Shown here piece after piece: positions 34,486 to 45,711 of a stretch of 64,000 bases of DNA. This stretch comes from Pezicula radicicola (lineage: Eukaryota > Ascomycota > Leotiomycetes > Helotiales > Dermateaceae). The number at the start of each line of letters is the position of its first letter. The stretch's first letter is position 1. Position numbers and translations under genes: made by a program. Under the pieces are notes generated by a model. The model was not told the DNA's origin, searched no databases, and saw nothing but the letters and a program-made list of their open reading frames with translations. The stretch is from contig PDUO01000015.1 of assembly GCA_003008705.1 (NCBI GenBank), positions 315,290 through 379,289 on the forward strand, in the 5' to 3' direction.

Positions 34486-35385
34486 AAATAAGATATAAAG
34501 ATGCGGATTGGAAAATCTTTCGGCCGGATGCATCTGAAAGTTTTGCACAAATTGGGTGGTTATAGCACTGGCGTTGTGGTGGTGCTGCAATACAGAGTTC
34601 TTGGTGCTAAACTTTCGGTTCGTAAGATTACTTGTACAGTACTATGATTATTAGGCCTGGTCTAGTGGTCATTTTAGTTACCTACAAAGCTTTCTTGTGA
34701 ATCACACTAAAAGACTGTTTTAATAGAGATTGTGTCCCAATTTCACTGACGAAAGCATAAGTGACCTGACTTGACTAACCCACTTATTTAGTAATTTATT
34801 TGCCTTAGGATCTTAATTTCATCTGATGAAACCTAGGCATCATGTCACTCTGTGCCTAGTTAAAGCTTTTACAATTAAAAAGTAATTTACTTCCAATGAT
34901 GCAACCTGCTCATACAAGTCTTAGATAGTGCCGAGACTAGCCTACCTAGTCTCTATTTAAATATTCAGGGTTTAATTTCTTTGTTTGAGTTAACACTAAG
35001 TTCGCACAATGAACCACCTAAAATAGAATAGTTCTTTATCCATAACGAGCTTGGTCATTGTCTTACTATGTGACGGATGAAAGAAAGTTTCTACTAAATA
35101 CACACAAGTCAAGATTCGGTCGGCATTGTTCTACTTCCCATTTTCCCTGACAGTATTACTTTTATTGCATTGTCAATAATTCTACTAATGAGTCACGGTA
35201 AAACACAATTTAGACCTTACACAAAACCTTAGTCACTGCAAAAGTTCTCGAGTCCATGTGCAAACTCGAAGCTCACATCATAAACCTTATTTGCTATTCT
35301 CTCAGAGGTTCTTGGTCGCGTCCACTAAATACAAAAACATTCAGGAATACACAACACCTCCCATTTAGTAACAAAAATACCAAAG
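34486..35385. other. Intergenic
   Basis: A GTTACTC-family motif, diverged, at about 34755-34800 (GACTTGACTAACCCACTTATTTAGT). No coding frames supported. The last 60 bp are the A/C-rich leader of the next gene (ACAACACCTCCC). Confidence 0.45.
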
Positions 35386-36675
35386 ATGCCTGTGAGTATA
35401 TTCATTCATAAGCGTCGTAGCTTTTCGAAAATATCTAACTCGTAACAGATCGCTGACATCCTTACATCGATAGAAGGCAAACCGGCACCAAAGGCTCCAT
35501 CTAGCAACTCACCTTTTAAACGCAAAGCCCAAAATGATCTTCAGTCCTGTGACAATAAGTTGCTGAAGATCAGTCCGCCCTACCCAAGCTCATCCAATCC
35601 TCAAATCAGACGTTCCACCTCACCACCCATGCTAGGGGACACCCATAGGACGCGACATCAACGCCCAAGCCAGCTAAATCTCAACCACGGGGAAACTTCT
35701 AATCACGCGAAGGAAAGGACTTCTGATCTTTCCACCACACAAGACCAACATGTCAACAGCAAGTGGCTTGAGCAAGCACAGGAACGCAAGCAGGAGTCAA
35801 CAAAAACTTCAAGTTCTAGTCCTAACGATGGAAGTACGACACCTACCCCTTTTAGGCGGACCGCAAGCCAGAAAATCCAACAAGAAATCGTCTCTCAAAA
35901 GCAAAAGCGTCCTGGTCAGGGATCTCGAGCCAGCGGAATTGGTCCTGAGAGCCATAATATCCAACGCAGTCATTCAGATCGTACCCAAGATCGACAAAAT
36001 CACAAGGCCTCTCCAAACAAAAAGCGGGCCCAAGAAGTTTCTCGTCTTGGAAATCTTGAATCCTGGGTCAAAAGCTCAATAAAATTATCAGAACGAGTCA
36101 CAAAAGAGCCAACCATGGATTTATCAGCATTACTTCCCAAGTTTTCAAGCTTACCACGCAGTTTACAGCTCAAGATAAGGAAGGTTATGTCAGACAAGCC
36201 ACAAGATGTCATCGTCTACAAATCTGAAGGAAGGGGAGACAAAATCAAGAAAGATATTGTCTACAAACGCTTTCAGTGGAGTCCTGTGAATCAAAAATAC
36301 ACAGAACGAAATATGGATTCGATAGACCCTTCGCTCCTGGAGATCTGTAGACAGCGTCGAGAAGCGGCGGTGAAGGAGATAATACAATGCTACGAGTTAA
36401 ACCATGTATTGGAGATGCCAGCGCCAAGCCTCGACACTTTCGTTCCCGATAGCTTCGTGTTTGATCCTGTTGCCGATACCGTCTTTATACTCATGGAGCA
36501 TGACTTATTTCCTCATTTCAGTACTCTCCCGAAGTCGGAAGTGGCTTCTTTTGTAGTCACTTCAACTCAGAATACCGCTGCAGTGGTTGATAATTATCTA
36601 GTTCGGCATGAAAATAACCTTCAGGATAACAATAATAACGGGGGTTACGACAAAGACGGATACAACAGAGAATGA
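35386..36675 (+). CDS. Disordered basic protein with pentapeptide repeats, cut by a premature TGA
   Basis: The first exon is only ATGCCT (35386-35391). A 57-bp intron (35392-35448: GTGAGT donor, CTAAC branch, AACAG acceptor) leads to exon 2, which stays open to TGA 36673. The N-terminal 200 residues are Ser/Lys/Gln-rich and disordered; a folded-looking region follows (MDLSALLPKFSSLPRSLQLKI onward). The tail is a strict five-residue repeat G-[YF]-[ND]-x-x, starting GYDKD GYNRE. The TGA takes the Gly position, and the same frame then continues for 73 codons (to 36894) with nine more pentads and an ordinary C-terminus. The gene is probably truncated by a nonsense change, or read through. The function of this repeat class is not known to me. 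Confidence 0.65.
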
Positions 36676-36894
36676 TACGACGAGAATGGTTATAACAGGG
36701 ATAGATTCAATGAGAAAGACTACAATAAGGATGGTCATGATCGAGAAGGTTACAATGAAGCAGGCTATGATTTCTTTGGTTTCGACGAAGCTGGGAATTC
36801 TGCGAACGAGTATATAAGTCGTGTTGCTAAATTTATGCGTATTTATGCGCATGAATTGTACGCACAAGCTACCCCTATTCCTACATGTATATAG
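36676..36894 (+). pseudogene. Continuation of the pentapeptide-repeat frame after the premature stop
   Basis: In frame with the preceding CDS: YDENG YNRDR FNEKD YNKDG and onward to FGFDEAGNS, then a non-repeat end and TAG at 36892-36894. Codon structure and repeat period remain intact, so the stop is recent or is bypassed. No intron with good splice signals removes the TGA while keeping the frame. Confidence 0.6.
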
Positions 36895-37327
36895 TACCCC
36901 CCTAGGCCTACATCATTCTACAATCGAGTCCATTTCTACTTTCCAACAAGTCGCGGTAGTATTCATCAAATTGAATAACTTGACAATGTGTCAGAGCTCA
37001 TATCAACTCATTATAATTACGTAGTTGTTCATGAAAATGACTATTAGTAAACAACCAGTATATCCCATTGAGGAGGTGTTTGTAATAATGCCAAATTGCG
37101 TTCCAAGGTTTCAAAGTGTATACATCACGCTTTGAAAACGAAAATATGTCTGTTTGGTGTTCCTCAAAAACATGAAGCTCGATTCAGAAGTAATACAGTA
37201 ACCGACCATTAGTAATCGCCATTTTCGTGATTTTTACCGAATCTGACGCGACGCGTTCTCCTACCCATCAACAATACTACCACACTATACCACCATAACG
37301 CACTCCTATGACCCCTACTGATAGGAA
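36895..37327. other. Intergenic
   Basis: No gene seen. It ends at the degenerate transposase. Confidence 0.4.
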
Positions 37328-37800
37328 TCGTAAGAGGGGATCTGAATTAACGCTATATATACGCGGGAAGATTATAGGGGCCTTTGAAGCTAGGAAATCG
37401 TAGGCTTAAATTATAGAAAACTATAACCTATCGTGTTAGGCTATACAGACTACTATCGAAACCGACTCTCTTAGAACGAATAGCGAATCCCTTCCTCGAC
37501 CTGGCTAGCCAAAGGTCTATTTAGAGTATAATAATTAGGCTATACTACGGGATATTCGATTATTTCCGAAATATACATTTAAGGAGTAACGGACGGCCAC
37601 TAGGCTTAAAATAAGTAATATAACTATCAAACATCTTTGCTGGGTAAATAGGATCTACTACTAGTACACAAAGAAATACCTAGAGTTGACAGAGATAGTA
37701 GTAGAGATAAGGCTTCTTTAGTACCGTGTTCGGGCCTATTAGGATATAGATAAGTAGAGGAAATATATATTTAGTAATAAGTATTTGGTTGCGCATATTT
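37328..37800 (+). pseudogene. Degenerate Tc1-like transposase, N-terminal half
   Basis: Translation with several stops reads RGSELTLYIRGKIIGAFEA, then IQTTIETDSLRTNSESLPRPG, then AILRDIRLFPKYTFKE. This matches the pattern of the helix-turn-helix part of fungal Tc1-like transposases (RGxIIGxFEAG; TIxxxxxR; SxPRxGRPK; RLVRxxPxxTFxEL). The DDE domain is not found. TA-rich composition and stops fit RIP damage. Terminal repeats were not identified. Confidence 0.55.
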
Positions 37801-37827
37801 AAGATTTTACAATGACACGAAGACTTG

Positions 37828-38125
37828 AAATCTATAGAAACTGGAAAATGGTCATTACAACGCAGTTATCGCCACGTGACAAGCTGATAAGCTGTACGGT
37901 ATACCTCAGAGACTACTAGGAGCATAAGGTCTTTTACTTAAGTAACTTACTTCTTTTAAGTAATCGGCTTCTTTGAATGACTAACTTGATTTCGGTGTCT
38001 GACTTAAAGCTTAGAAACTAGAAAATGTTCCGTAAAATGCAGACACTACCACGTGACGATATATGTATAGTAGCTAACTTAGTTTGAGTATCTCACCTAA
38101 TTCTGATATTTGCTTTAAAACTTGT
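37828..38125. repeat. Two tandem copies of the dispersed GAAACTGGAAAATGTT repeat
   Basis: The first copy starts at 37828 (TCTATAGAAACTGGAAAATGG, then CACGTGACAAGCTG, CATAAGGTCTTTT-CTTAAGTAACTTAC). A second begins near 38005 (TAGAAACTAGAAAATGTTCCGTAAAATGCAG, CACTACCACGTGACG). Related copies lie at 10257 and 17286. All end in GTAAC/AGTAACT motifs. Confidence 0.7.
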
Positions 38126-40475
38126 TTGAATATATTCGACAATTTTTAAATCAATGCAACAAAGAAACTCTCCTATCTTGACTTGAAACAAAGCAAGGGA
38201 AAAAGAGACTAAGGTTACAGTGCTACCTCTGTCATGCTATGCTTGCTCTCCTACCTTTTCGGTTTCTTTGCTGTCCCTGCTGATCTTTTACCATCGCCCC
38301 ACACACTTCTGCGCCTCCTCTCAACTTTTCGTGCTGACACAACCGCTTCTTTTTAGTCTGTTTCTCTTTCGACAATCTCTCCTGGCGGATGTTGGCTTCT
38401 TCTGATCGGCTTCACCGCCTTGAGGACTTCATCAGCTTTTCGTAACTTCCCCGGGAGTTTTGCTTTGAGTTCCGCCATCTTTTTTTCTTCTGATTTCCTC
38501 ACTTCCTCTGTGAGCTTTGGTTCCTTGGCGGCTTTCGTTTTTCTCCATACTTCTCTTGCTAGCAAGAAAACCTTGTCTCCTTTCTTGGGATCTTCCTTTT
38601 TGGTACCCACCTTGTTGCTCACTCTGGGTTCTCCCTTCTGCCACGATATTGTGTTTGGTTGAGGTTGTACTTTGAGTAGGGATTTGTGGAATTTGTGGAA
38701 TTTGTCTGTGATGAAGTGGTTTAGAATTGGATTGTGGGTAGGGAGAGAAAAGAAGGTAGGTTTAATTATCACTTTTTAATATTTTGAGTGCAATTTCTTT
38801 TTTCGCTTTTTGTTCAATGTTCTCTTTGTAGCATTGTTCGAACAATGGTGTGTTTAGAAATGTTCTAGTACAATGTAACTTTGATTTTCTTTGTTGTCTT
38901 TGTCTGTTTTCTTGATACATATAAAACAATAGGAAACTTTTAGTACTGTTTAATTTATCCAAGTATAATGAGGGCTTTGAGTCGAAAGAAAATTTACTTT
39001 CACAAATTCCTGGCTTGTCTCCATAATGTTTCTTGCTGATTCGTGCCGTAACAATGTTCTTGTAATTATTATAAACTTCTGCTAAATTCGTGCTTCAGGG
39101 ATAATCAAATCAAACTCAAAACTCAACGAAATACAGCATCCAGACTCAGAGCCCAATATATCCACAAGCACAAACGCAAACACATTCATCAACCAAAAAT
39201 CTCAAACAAGCAAACACCAAACATTATGCCATTCCCCAGGGTTTGCTGCTATCTTCGACAAGGAGATGAGCGAGGAGGCGCAGTGGATCGAATTCGAGAA
39301 GGCTTGAGGTGGTTGTGGGAGATAAGAAAACATTCTGCGGGTCAGCATAAAAAGGTAAGTGTGCGTTTTCATTTCTTTTCATTTCTTAGAGTTATGGTTA
39401 AGGTAAGTAAAAATCAAGTCATTTCATAAGCAAGCGTTCCGTGACCATGTTTTATTGTGAATTTAATGTGAAATTATCGTTTGTTTAAAATTTCATCGTT
39501 TGTTTAAGAGTGACTGTGGAAAGTTATTGGGATATTCTAGGAAAATTAAACTTCGTAAGCAATCTTTAACTAAGATCCTACAGAAATAATATAATAGAGA
39601 GATTTTATCTGTCTCTCTTCTATAAGATGCTACAAAATGTTGCTAGGGTTGAAATGAACCCGTTCAAGTACTATTATAGGAAGTTAATAATAAATTAGGA
39701 CAAGTTTCAAATCTGATACCTAAATTAAGAAAGTTACTCAATCAAGTTATCTAAACTACGTTACTTAGACTGTTTCTGTACAAGTAACTAAATTTAATGC
39801 AAGTAAGATAGGACTCTCTAGACTGGTCTGGATTGTTTAATTAAGAAATTAGTTATATGTAAGTCTTATATAGTTATAAAGTAATTAAATTTTTCTAGAA
39901 TGTCCCAATAACCTTCCATAATTGACACAGGAAAAGTAAATTGAGGCTTCAACTTATGACTGTTATATTCAAAATCAAAGAAACCTTTAGCTTTTTGCTC
40001 CTAGTCTGGGAAAATAGCTGATCCTGTAAGTATGGCATCGTCAAATCAAGAAAGATAGAACCTGACTTCCCATTATATTACAATCTGCCGATGTCTCTTT
40101 CCTCGCACTTATTTCAATCCTCTTTGTTCTCCTCACTGCTTTCCGACTCGAACATGGACAAAGCAACTTCGCCGTCGAGAACGCCACCCATTTTCAAGCT
40201 CTTGGACGTTTATTCTATAATTTTGAAGGGGTTCCAAGTTTATTCTGCTTATTGATTAGGAAGAGGCTGGAACTTAGAATCTGGCGTACTAGGGAATTGG
40301 AAGGCCTGTGACTTCCATCTCAAAAGGTAACGCGGAATGACAAACTACAATGTAGTGTTTCTGATCTGATTCATTTGTATCTTCATCTGTCCCTCTTAAT
40401 CTAGTTCCTTAATACTCATAGCCCTCCGTATGTGTACGGGCAAAGCTATCAAACCGCTCCGCGTCATGACTTTAA
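38126..40475. other. Long intergenic region with weak frames
   Basis: A minus-strand frame at 38353-38772 encodes a Lys/Glu-rich peptide (SEEKKMAELKAKLPGKLRKAD), which could be a small basic protein; the overlapping plus-strand frame is its shadow. At 39226 an ATG opens 43 codons up to a GTAAGT at 39354 that could be a first exon, but no second exon was found. GTTACTC motifs occur at 39722-39815. Nothing else is supported. Confidence 0.35.
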
Positions 40476-41966
40476 CTAAGTTTCATCGCCACGATCCTGG
40501 TCATCCTCTTGCTCGCTTTCATCCTCGTCATTCCCGTCGTCGTCCGGATGTTCAATATCCTTCATCGAGTCGGGCAAGTGCGTCCAGGTTATCTTTCCCT
40601 TTCGACGCTGCTCCTTAAAGTACTTGACGCAGACGAAATAATCCGTTAACTTCTTCAGGTCATCCCATTCTTTGTCTTCAGTACTTGCCCATTTCAGAGC
40701 AAGCTCGGCAATTTGTTTGCGAGGAATTTCAACAACTCCGGTATCCGGATCAACCCAGGAGAACAACCCCATCCAAAACTCTGGGCTCTCATATGTGGCA
40801 CTCCCCGTGGAAGCTAAAGAACGAATTGCTTCGATGCAGTTTTTAATGCCGCATCTCATTTTCCATTCGTAGAAATTCCGTCGAGTGCCAAATACGGATA
40901 AAGACTGCTCGGTGAACAGTTGCTTGTTGAGCCAGAGCATTTCGGGCCGCAGGAGTACTTTCTTTGGGTAATTTACTAAAGCGACACGCTTAAATGGCCA
41001 GTCTTGAGGCAGAGGTGCCGGAAGTGTCGCCGCAGGGTGTGGCGTGTAACGTAATGGGTGCCCTTGAGGTATGGAATCGTTGTATGGGCCCAAACCCGTT
41101 GCAAAGTGAGGCTGAGTACCGGTGAAGACTAGAATTGAATACCGTGCTGCGGTACACGAGAGTTTTGTACTTGTTATATTAAACCGACCAGGAAAGAAGT
41201 TTTCTGGAAGATAGGAGAGGAATATCAACGCCGTCAATCTGGTACCGTCATCATCCCAGTCAACATGTAGTGTGCCCTTGTCTCCTAAGCTGCTGCTCAG
41301 AGACTTGTTGGGGTTTGCGTAGTTAATCTGCACTGAGGATGTGAAATGGTTATCCTCATGGCCCAATGTAATGGAAGCATTTGCACCCCACTGCCGCTCG
41401 TAAACGCTTGTGCCTAGGGACGGAAATGACGACTTTATGATTTTAGGCACTAGTTCTCCCAATAGTTGTATGGCTTGGATGGACCGAGGTACTTGTGCAC
41501 GCGCTATTCCTCCAAGTTGGAGACATCCCGTCTTCCCCTTTCCAAGGAATGGCTGCTTCGTAATTCCTAAATCGAGACCCCCTAAATCCTTTCTATCAAC
41601 TCGCTCTGACTTCCTAAGCTCGTCCTCGAATGTCGGATCCAGGACGATGCGCTCGAGCTTAGCCATTTGATCCATGACATTGAGCTCTTGAACCTCGATA
41701 GGAGACAGATACCTTGCATGTGGTATTGTCTTGGTACCCTTCTTCAAGAAGTGGCGTTCGCCAGGTCTCATATTGTGGTATCCATTTTTCAGGTATTCGT
41801 CGTCTGTCAAAAGTCGGGATTCCTTGAGGTCCCAAGGGATTACCTGGACTAGACGACGTCTTTCTGGTTGCTTAGATTTGGCTCTGAGACTTGGTATTAT
41901 CTCGTGATGCCAATCGCCGTTCGCTTCTTGACTTCTGGTGAATATTTGTTGCACCTCGGAGGCCAT
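40476..41966 (-). CDS. 2-oxoglutarate/Fe(II) dioxygenase-like protein (TET/JBP-like fold)
   Basis: 496 residues from the ATG at 41966 (MASEVQQIF); the frame is open to 42080, but the upstream part contains a likely intron acceptor (TTCATTTAG), so the internal Met was chosen. The central segment has the double-stranded beta-helix signature: HVDWDDDG (H234, D236 as Fe ligands), LSYLPENFFPGRFNI, then ILVFTGTQPHFATG (H287), with a downstream Arg (about R306) that would bind 2-oxoglutarate. The HxD, GRF and F-x-G-x-x-PH spacing recalls TET/JBP-type dioxygenases known in fungi, which oxidise nucleic-acid thymine or 5-methylcytosine; the substrate here is not proven. The C-terminus is acidic (PDDDGNDEDESEQEDDQD). 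Confidence 0.6.
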   Translation of the reverse strand: MASEVQQIFTRSQEANGDWHHEIIPSLRAKSKQPERRRLVQVIPWDLKESRLLTDDEYLKNGYHNMRPGERHFLKKGTKTIPHARYLSPIEVQELNVMDQMAKLERIVLDPTFEDELRKSERVDRKDLGGLDLGITKQPFLGKGKTGCLQLGGIARAQVPRSIQAIQLLGELVPKIIKSSFPSLGTSVYERQWGANASITLGHEDNHFTSSVQINYANPNKSLSSSLGDKGTLHVDWDDDGTRLTALIFLSYLPENFFPGRFNITSTKLSCTAARYSILVFTGTQPHFATGLGPYNDSIPQGHPLRYTPHPAATLPAPLPQDWPFKRVALVNYPKKVLLRPEMLWLNKQLFTEQSLSVFGTRRNFYEWKMRCGIKNCIEAIRSLASTGSATYESPEFWMGLFSWVDPDTGVVEIPRKQIAELALKWASTEDKEWDDLKKLTDYFVCVKYFKEQRRKGKITWTHLPDSMKDIEHPDDDGNDEDESEQEDDQDRGDET

Positions 41967-42080
41967 TTTCAAGATGTGCGAAATGTCGAGGAAAGGAGAG
42001 TGGTCAGCTAAATGAACACAAACAGTCAGTAAAGACAATGTTACGAATATCAAGGAGTTGCAGTTCAAGCTATCTTCCAC

Positions 42081-43447
42081 TAGGTGGCCCCCAGGTGAAG
42101 CCTCGCGCCAACATTGTTACTAACAGGGAGAACAAAATGTCCTGGGACAGCTAGGCAATCTCAAGGGGCATCTCCATGTCTGTGAGAAGCTGTACTATAA
42201 AACTAGACGATACTGTGGAAGTATAGCCGTCTCGGAGGAAGGGGATTGAGATTAAACGTACAAGAGATTTTGTGCAACACTAGGGTTCGCCGAAGGTATA
42301 GACAGAGCCGTTGTCTTTATGACGGCTTTTGCGCAATTCCTAGGCTCGTCGAGATGATGTGCTTTTGTAAATAGCGTGTTTGTTGAGCCTGAGTGTTGAA
42401 GTGTTGGAAATTTGAAGTGTTGGACTACTGGAGTGCTCGGGTGCTCGAGTGTTCAAGTTTCGAATATCTGTGGAATTTGTGGGTTTACCTCGAGAAGGCC
42501 GCCCAGAACAGGGCTAGTGTGGTCATGGTGAATCTGGGACATTTGCCCTTAAAATGGCAGGTATTTTTCCATTCCTGGACGAAGATAGCGTTTATCTTTA
42601 GTGATGTGCGGGTTGAAGAAATTCAAAAGATCTAAAATATATTGTTCATGAAATGAGTTCTCAGGAAGCCCCTCTTCTAACAATGCCCGAGGAGACGTCA
42701 ACAGTCTCTACCGTATTGAAGTCCTTTTAAAGTCTAGAATCATATCTAATATAATAGCTTTCTATCAATCCATTAGAGACTTCGCTCCAAATTTCATGTC
42801 CTATACTTCCTCTACTTCTTTCAACCAATGTGAGGACAAGTGCTTTCTTATATACCTCTATGTGCAGGGCCTAGAGGGTTTGTCAGGCTGAAAACCTAAA
42901 TCACGAGTTGATAGCATACAGTGTCATTTGCTCTAGACCTCTGTTTGCTAGTGCCAACTTTATCTAGGAAGGCACATCACGAGAAGAGCACAAAATCAAA
43001 CAATGGCAGTACTCTCCAGAAGGAGGTCATTAAGTCACAGGACAAAGCTTGCGAAAGTTGACTTATCAAGAGTTTGAAGGCTTACACTACCAATACCTCG
43101 TGACTAAAGCTCCAAACGACATAACAAAGGAGATAAAGGGTACAAATTTAAAGGTTTGCTCATTTCTCCGACACACAATAGGCGAGTACTAACACTTTGC
43201 CGAGAGAAAAATGAATCTATACCAATGGCAAATTCCACATTAATCATAGCAAGCACCAACATGGAAGCAAAAAGGAGACCAGATATCAACTGGACACGGA
43301 TTTCGGACCGCTACCCGAAGAGTTCGCTACTGGTATCACAACAACTACCCGGAAGCGAACTACCTTCTAAAGTGGGATGCTGATTGTATTCACAATTACC
43401 CTCAAACACTTCCTTCCAAATTACATATTTTGCACTCAGGGAAAGTT
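42081..43447. other. Intergenic
   Basis: Includes a short repeat-like run near 42400-42470 (GTGTTGAAGTGTTGGAAATTTGAAGTGTTGGA). No coding region supported; the open frames lack motifs. Confidence 0.4.
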
Positions 43448-44475
43448 ATGGCAGACATCGCAGCAGCAATCGCCAAACATGGCAATATCTGGAGTTTACA
43501 AACAAATGCCGACATGGAAGCGATATTTGAGCCATTGCATCAAGCTCGCGCAGCAAGCTTCAAAGATCGTGTGAAGGTTGAACAGTCGCTGAAGTATGGA
43601 TTGTCTGGGAGACATCGAATTGATGTATGTATTGTTTCCTAATTCAATATTTCCTCCCTTGAAAGAATGCCGACTAAGTCTCAAAGGTTTATTCGCCAAC
43701 TTCCAGTTTTGGGAATGCTTCAGCGAGCCGGCCTGTTGTGGTCTTCTTCCATGGAGGCGGATTCATCGCTGGAGACAATGATATAACGCCTTCGATGCAT
43801 GCTCACATTGGTAAGTCATCCAGGCAGGGATAAGACTACAAACTAATGAGAGTAGGCAACTTCTTTGCCAGCAATGGTTGCATTTGCGCACTGGCAACAT
43901 ACCGCGTGATTCCAGAAGCAGTATACCCATCAGGGGCAAATGACATCTCCCAAGCCATAACATGGGTAAAGGACAACGCACACAAATATGGTGGCAATCC
44001 ATCAAATATCACAGCTGTTGGTCAAAGTTCTGGGGGTGCACATCTTGCCTCTGCAATTTTCAATGGAAAGCTCAAAGCTCTTGGTATTGACCTCCATGGG
44101 GCGATACTGCTAAGCGCACCCCTTTGGTATGACTTACGACAAGAACGGCGGAAGAAGAATATGCAAGCCTATCATGCTTCACAGTCTGACGAGGAGATTC
44201 TAAAGAAGACAGGGGTTGCACAATTCCAAAACTCGAAGCCAGAGGATATCTCACCGACTAACATTTTACTGATGTTAGGAGAGTTTGATCCAAATGAGAT
44301 TGTTGATGGAAATTTCATGTTTGTGGCTGAGTATAGGAAGAAGTTCGCAAAGCTTCCTGTGATTGAGGTTATGAAAGGTCAAAATCACATCAGTTACTTT
44401 CTGGGCCTTGGACTTCAAGATGATAAGCTTGGGCGGCGTATCCTAGACTTTATGGAAGTTAGTCCGAACAAATGA
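43448..44475 (+). CDS. Alpha/beta hydrolase (carboxylesterase/lipase, HSL-like)
   Basis: Three exons, 43448-43624, 43687-43810 and 43856-44475, joined by two short introns (62 and 45 bp, GTATGT and GTAAGT donors), giving 306 residues. The oxyanion-hole motif is VVFFHGGGFIAGD in exon 2. The nucleophile elbow is GQSSGG (NITAVGQSSGGAHLAS). The acidic residue is in LMLGEFDPNE and the catalytic His in GQNHISYF near the end. All members of the triad are present, so it should be active. Annotating only the last exon would lose the HGGG motif. No signal peptide is visible. The substrate is unknown; small esters are typical. It stands alone, between intergenic stretches. Confidence 0.85.
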
Positions 44476-45711
44476 TAATGGCGCATACGAGGAGGAGAAA
44501 TGCAAGACTTCTATATAGCAATGTAGCTTCCCTGTTGGAGCAGTTCGAGGACCCGCTGGGGTTGCTTCGTAGCAGTGAGATAGAGAGACGCTGCCTTGTG
44601 ATACTTTGACGGTTATTACCGCTTACTCCCCTTGTACGCAAATGAGGACCGGGCTCTAGTATTACCGCGGCAGGGATAGAGGCGTATGAATAGCTAAAGC
44701 AGGCCGTCGAAACTTGTCACCTCAGTGCGCATGGTTAGAAAGACTCGATATACCTCCTCGCCCGGTCGGCCATTGAGACCATCTGATGAATTGCTGGTTA
44801 AAATTCCTTTTATACCTATCGTTTTATTCCTTTGCACAATCCGAATAGCTTCCAAGGTTCCCTTCTAAGAGAATCACCTGCTATGGCCCATAGTTTGAAG
44901 TACCAGATCCATTGCTGAATTGCATAGAGTAAACTGTGCTCACGCCAATAATACTCCTCTACCTATTCTGCCACCATATTTATGCCGTAGTTGTCAGGAA
45001 CTTGTTGTCGTCAGGTGCTCGTCGAGTACTCCTCAACCGTAGAACCCCAATTACGCCATTACCGTCGTCGTCGAATACATGGTTCCTCGAAAGAAGGTCT
45101 GACCGTTTTGCCGACTACCATTGGGCGAGCTTGCTTTAGCAGAAGTGAGGCTTGGTTGGCTTTGTTTTGTTTGGACTTTCGGATTTTCCTGTGGTTCGTG
45201 AAAATTGGGCACGGGGCGGTGTGACACGTAATAGCAGAAAGTCACTAACACCAAAAATGGTGTCGCAATAAAGTGTGTCGCAATTTCTAAACTCGGTGGT
45301 AATTGATTTGTAAGAGATTATTCTGGGTAGCTATCTATTGAGATACTAAAAATGGCCTTGAGTAACTCACCTGACTTAAGGAACTCACTTAATGAACGAC
45401 GTGTTTCTTTTTAGAGAAATGGGATGCTGATTGACAGGCTCAGTTATTTCTTGTAGAAATCGCAAATCAAACCCTTATTATTTCTTTGGGACACATTCAA
45501 AGAAGTTAAATATTATTTTTAAGGTTAATATTAACCTTTATATGACATACAATACAATGATTTCCAGCTGAGGATTCCTCCGGGCCAAATCGAAAATGTT
45601 GGCCGTAGGAGAGGGAGTCTCTGACTTTCTAATAAAAATCTATTATCTAGATCCACCAAGACCAGGCAAACGAGTGTGAATATGGTGAAAGTAGTTGCGG
45701 GTCTTAGTGAG
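44476..45711. other. Intergenic
   Basis: Contains a GAGTAACTCAC-type motif pair at 45358-45400 (minus orientation). Small frames at 44936-45254 lack features. No gene supported. Confidence 0.4.

Noticed and set aside
36598..36867. Minus-strand Ile/Val-rich frame opposite the pentapeptide repeat
   Set aside because: It is the mirror of a repetitive coding sequence, with no start context.
38353..38772. Charged minus-strand frame as a confident gene
   Set aside because: Low-complexity Lys/Glu sequence with an overlapping plus-strand frame and no splice or homology support; mentioned only in the intergenic entry.
43846..44475. Esterase annotated as only the last exon
   Set aside because: The HGGG motif and part of the fold are in the two upstream exons, joined by good splice sites.
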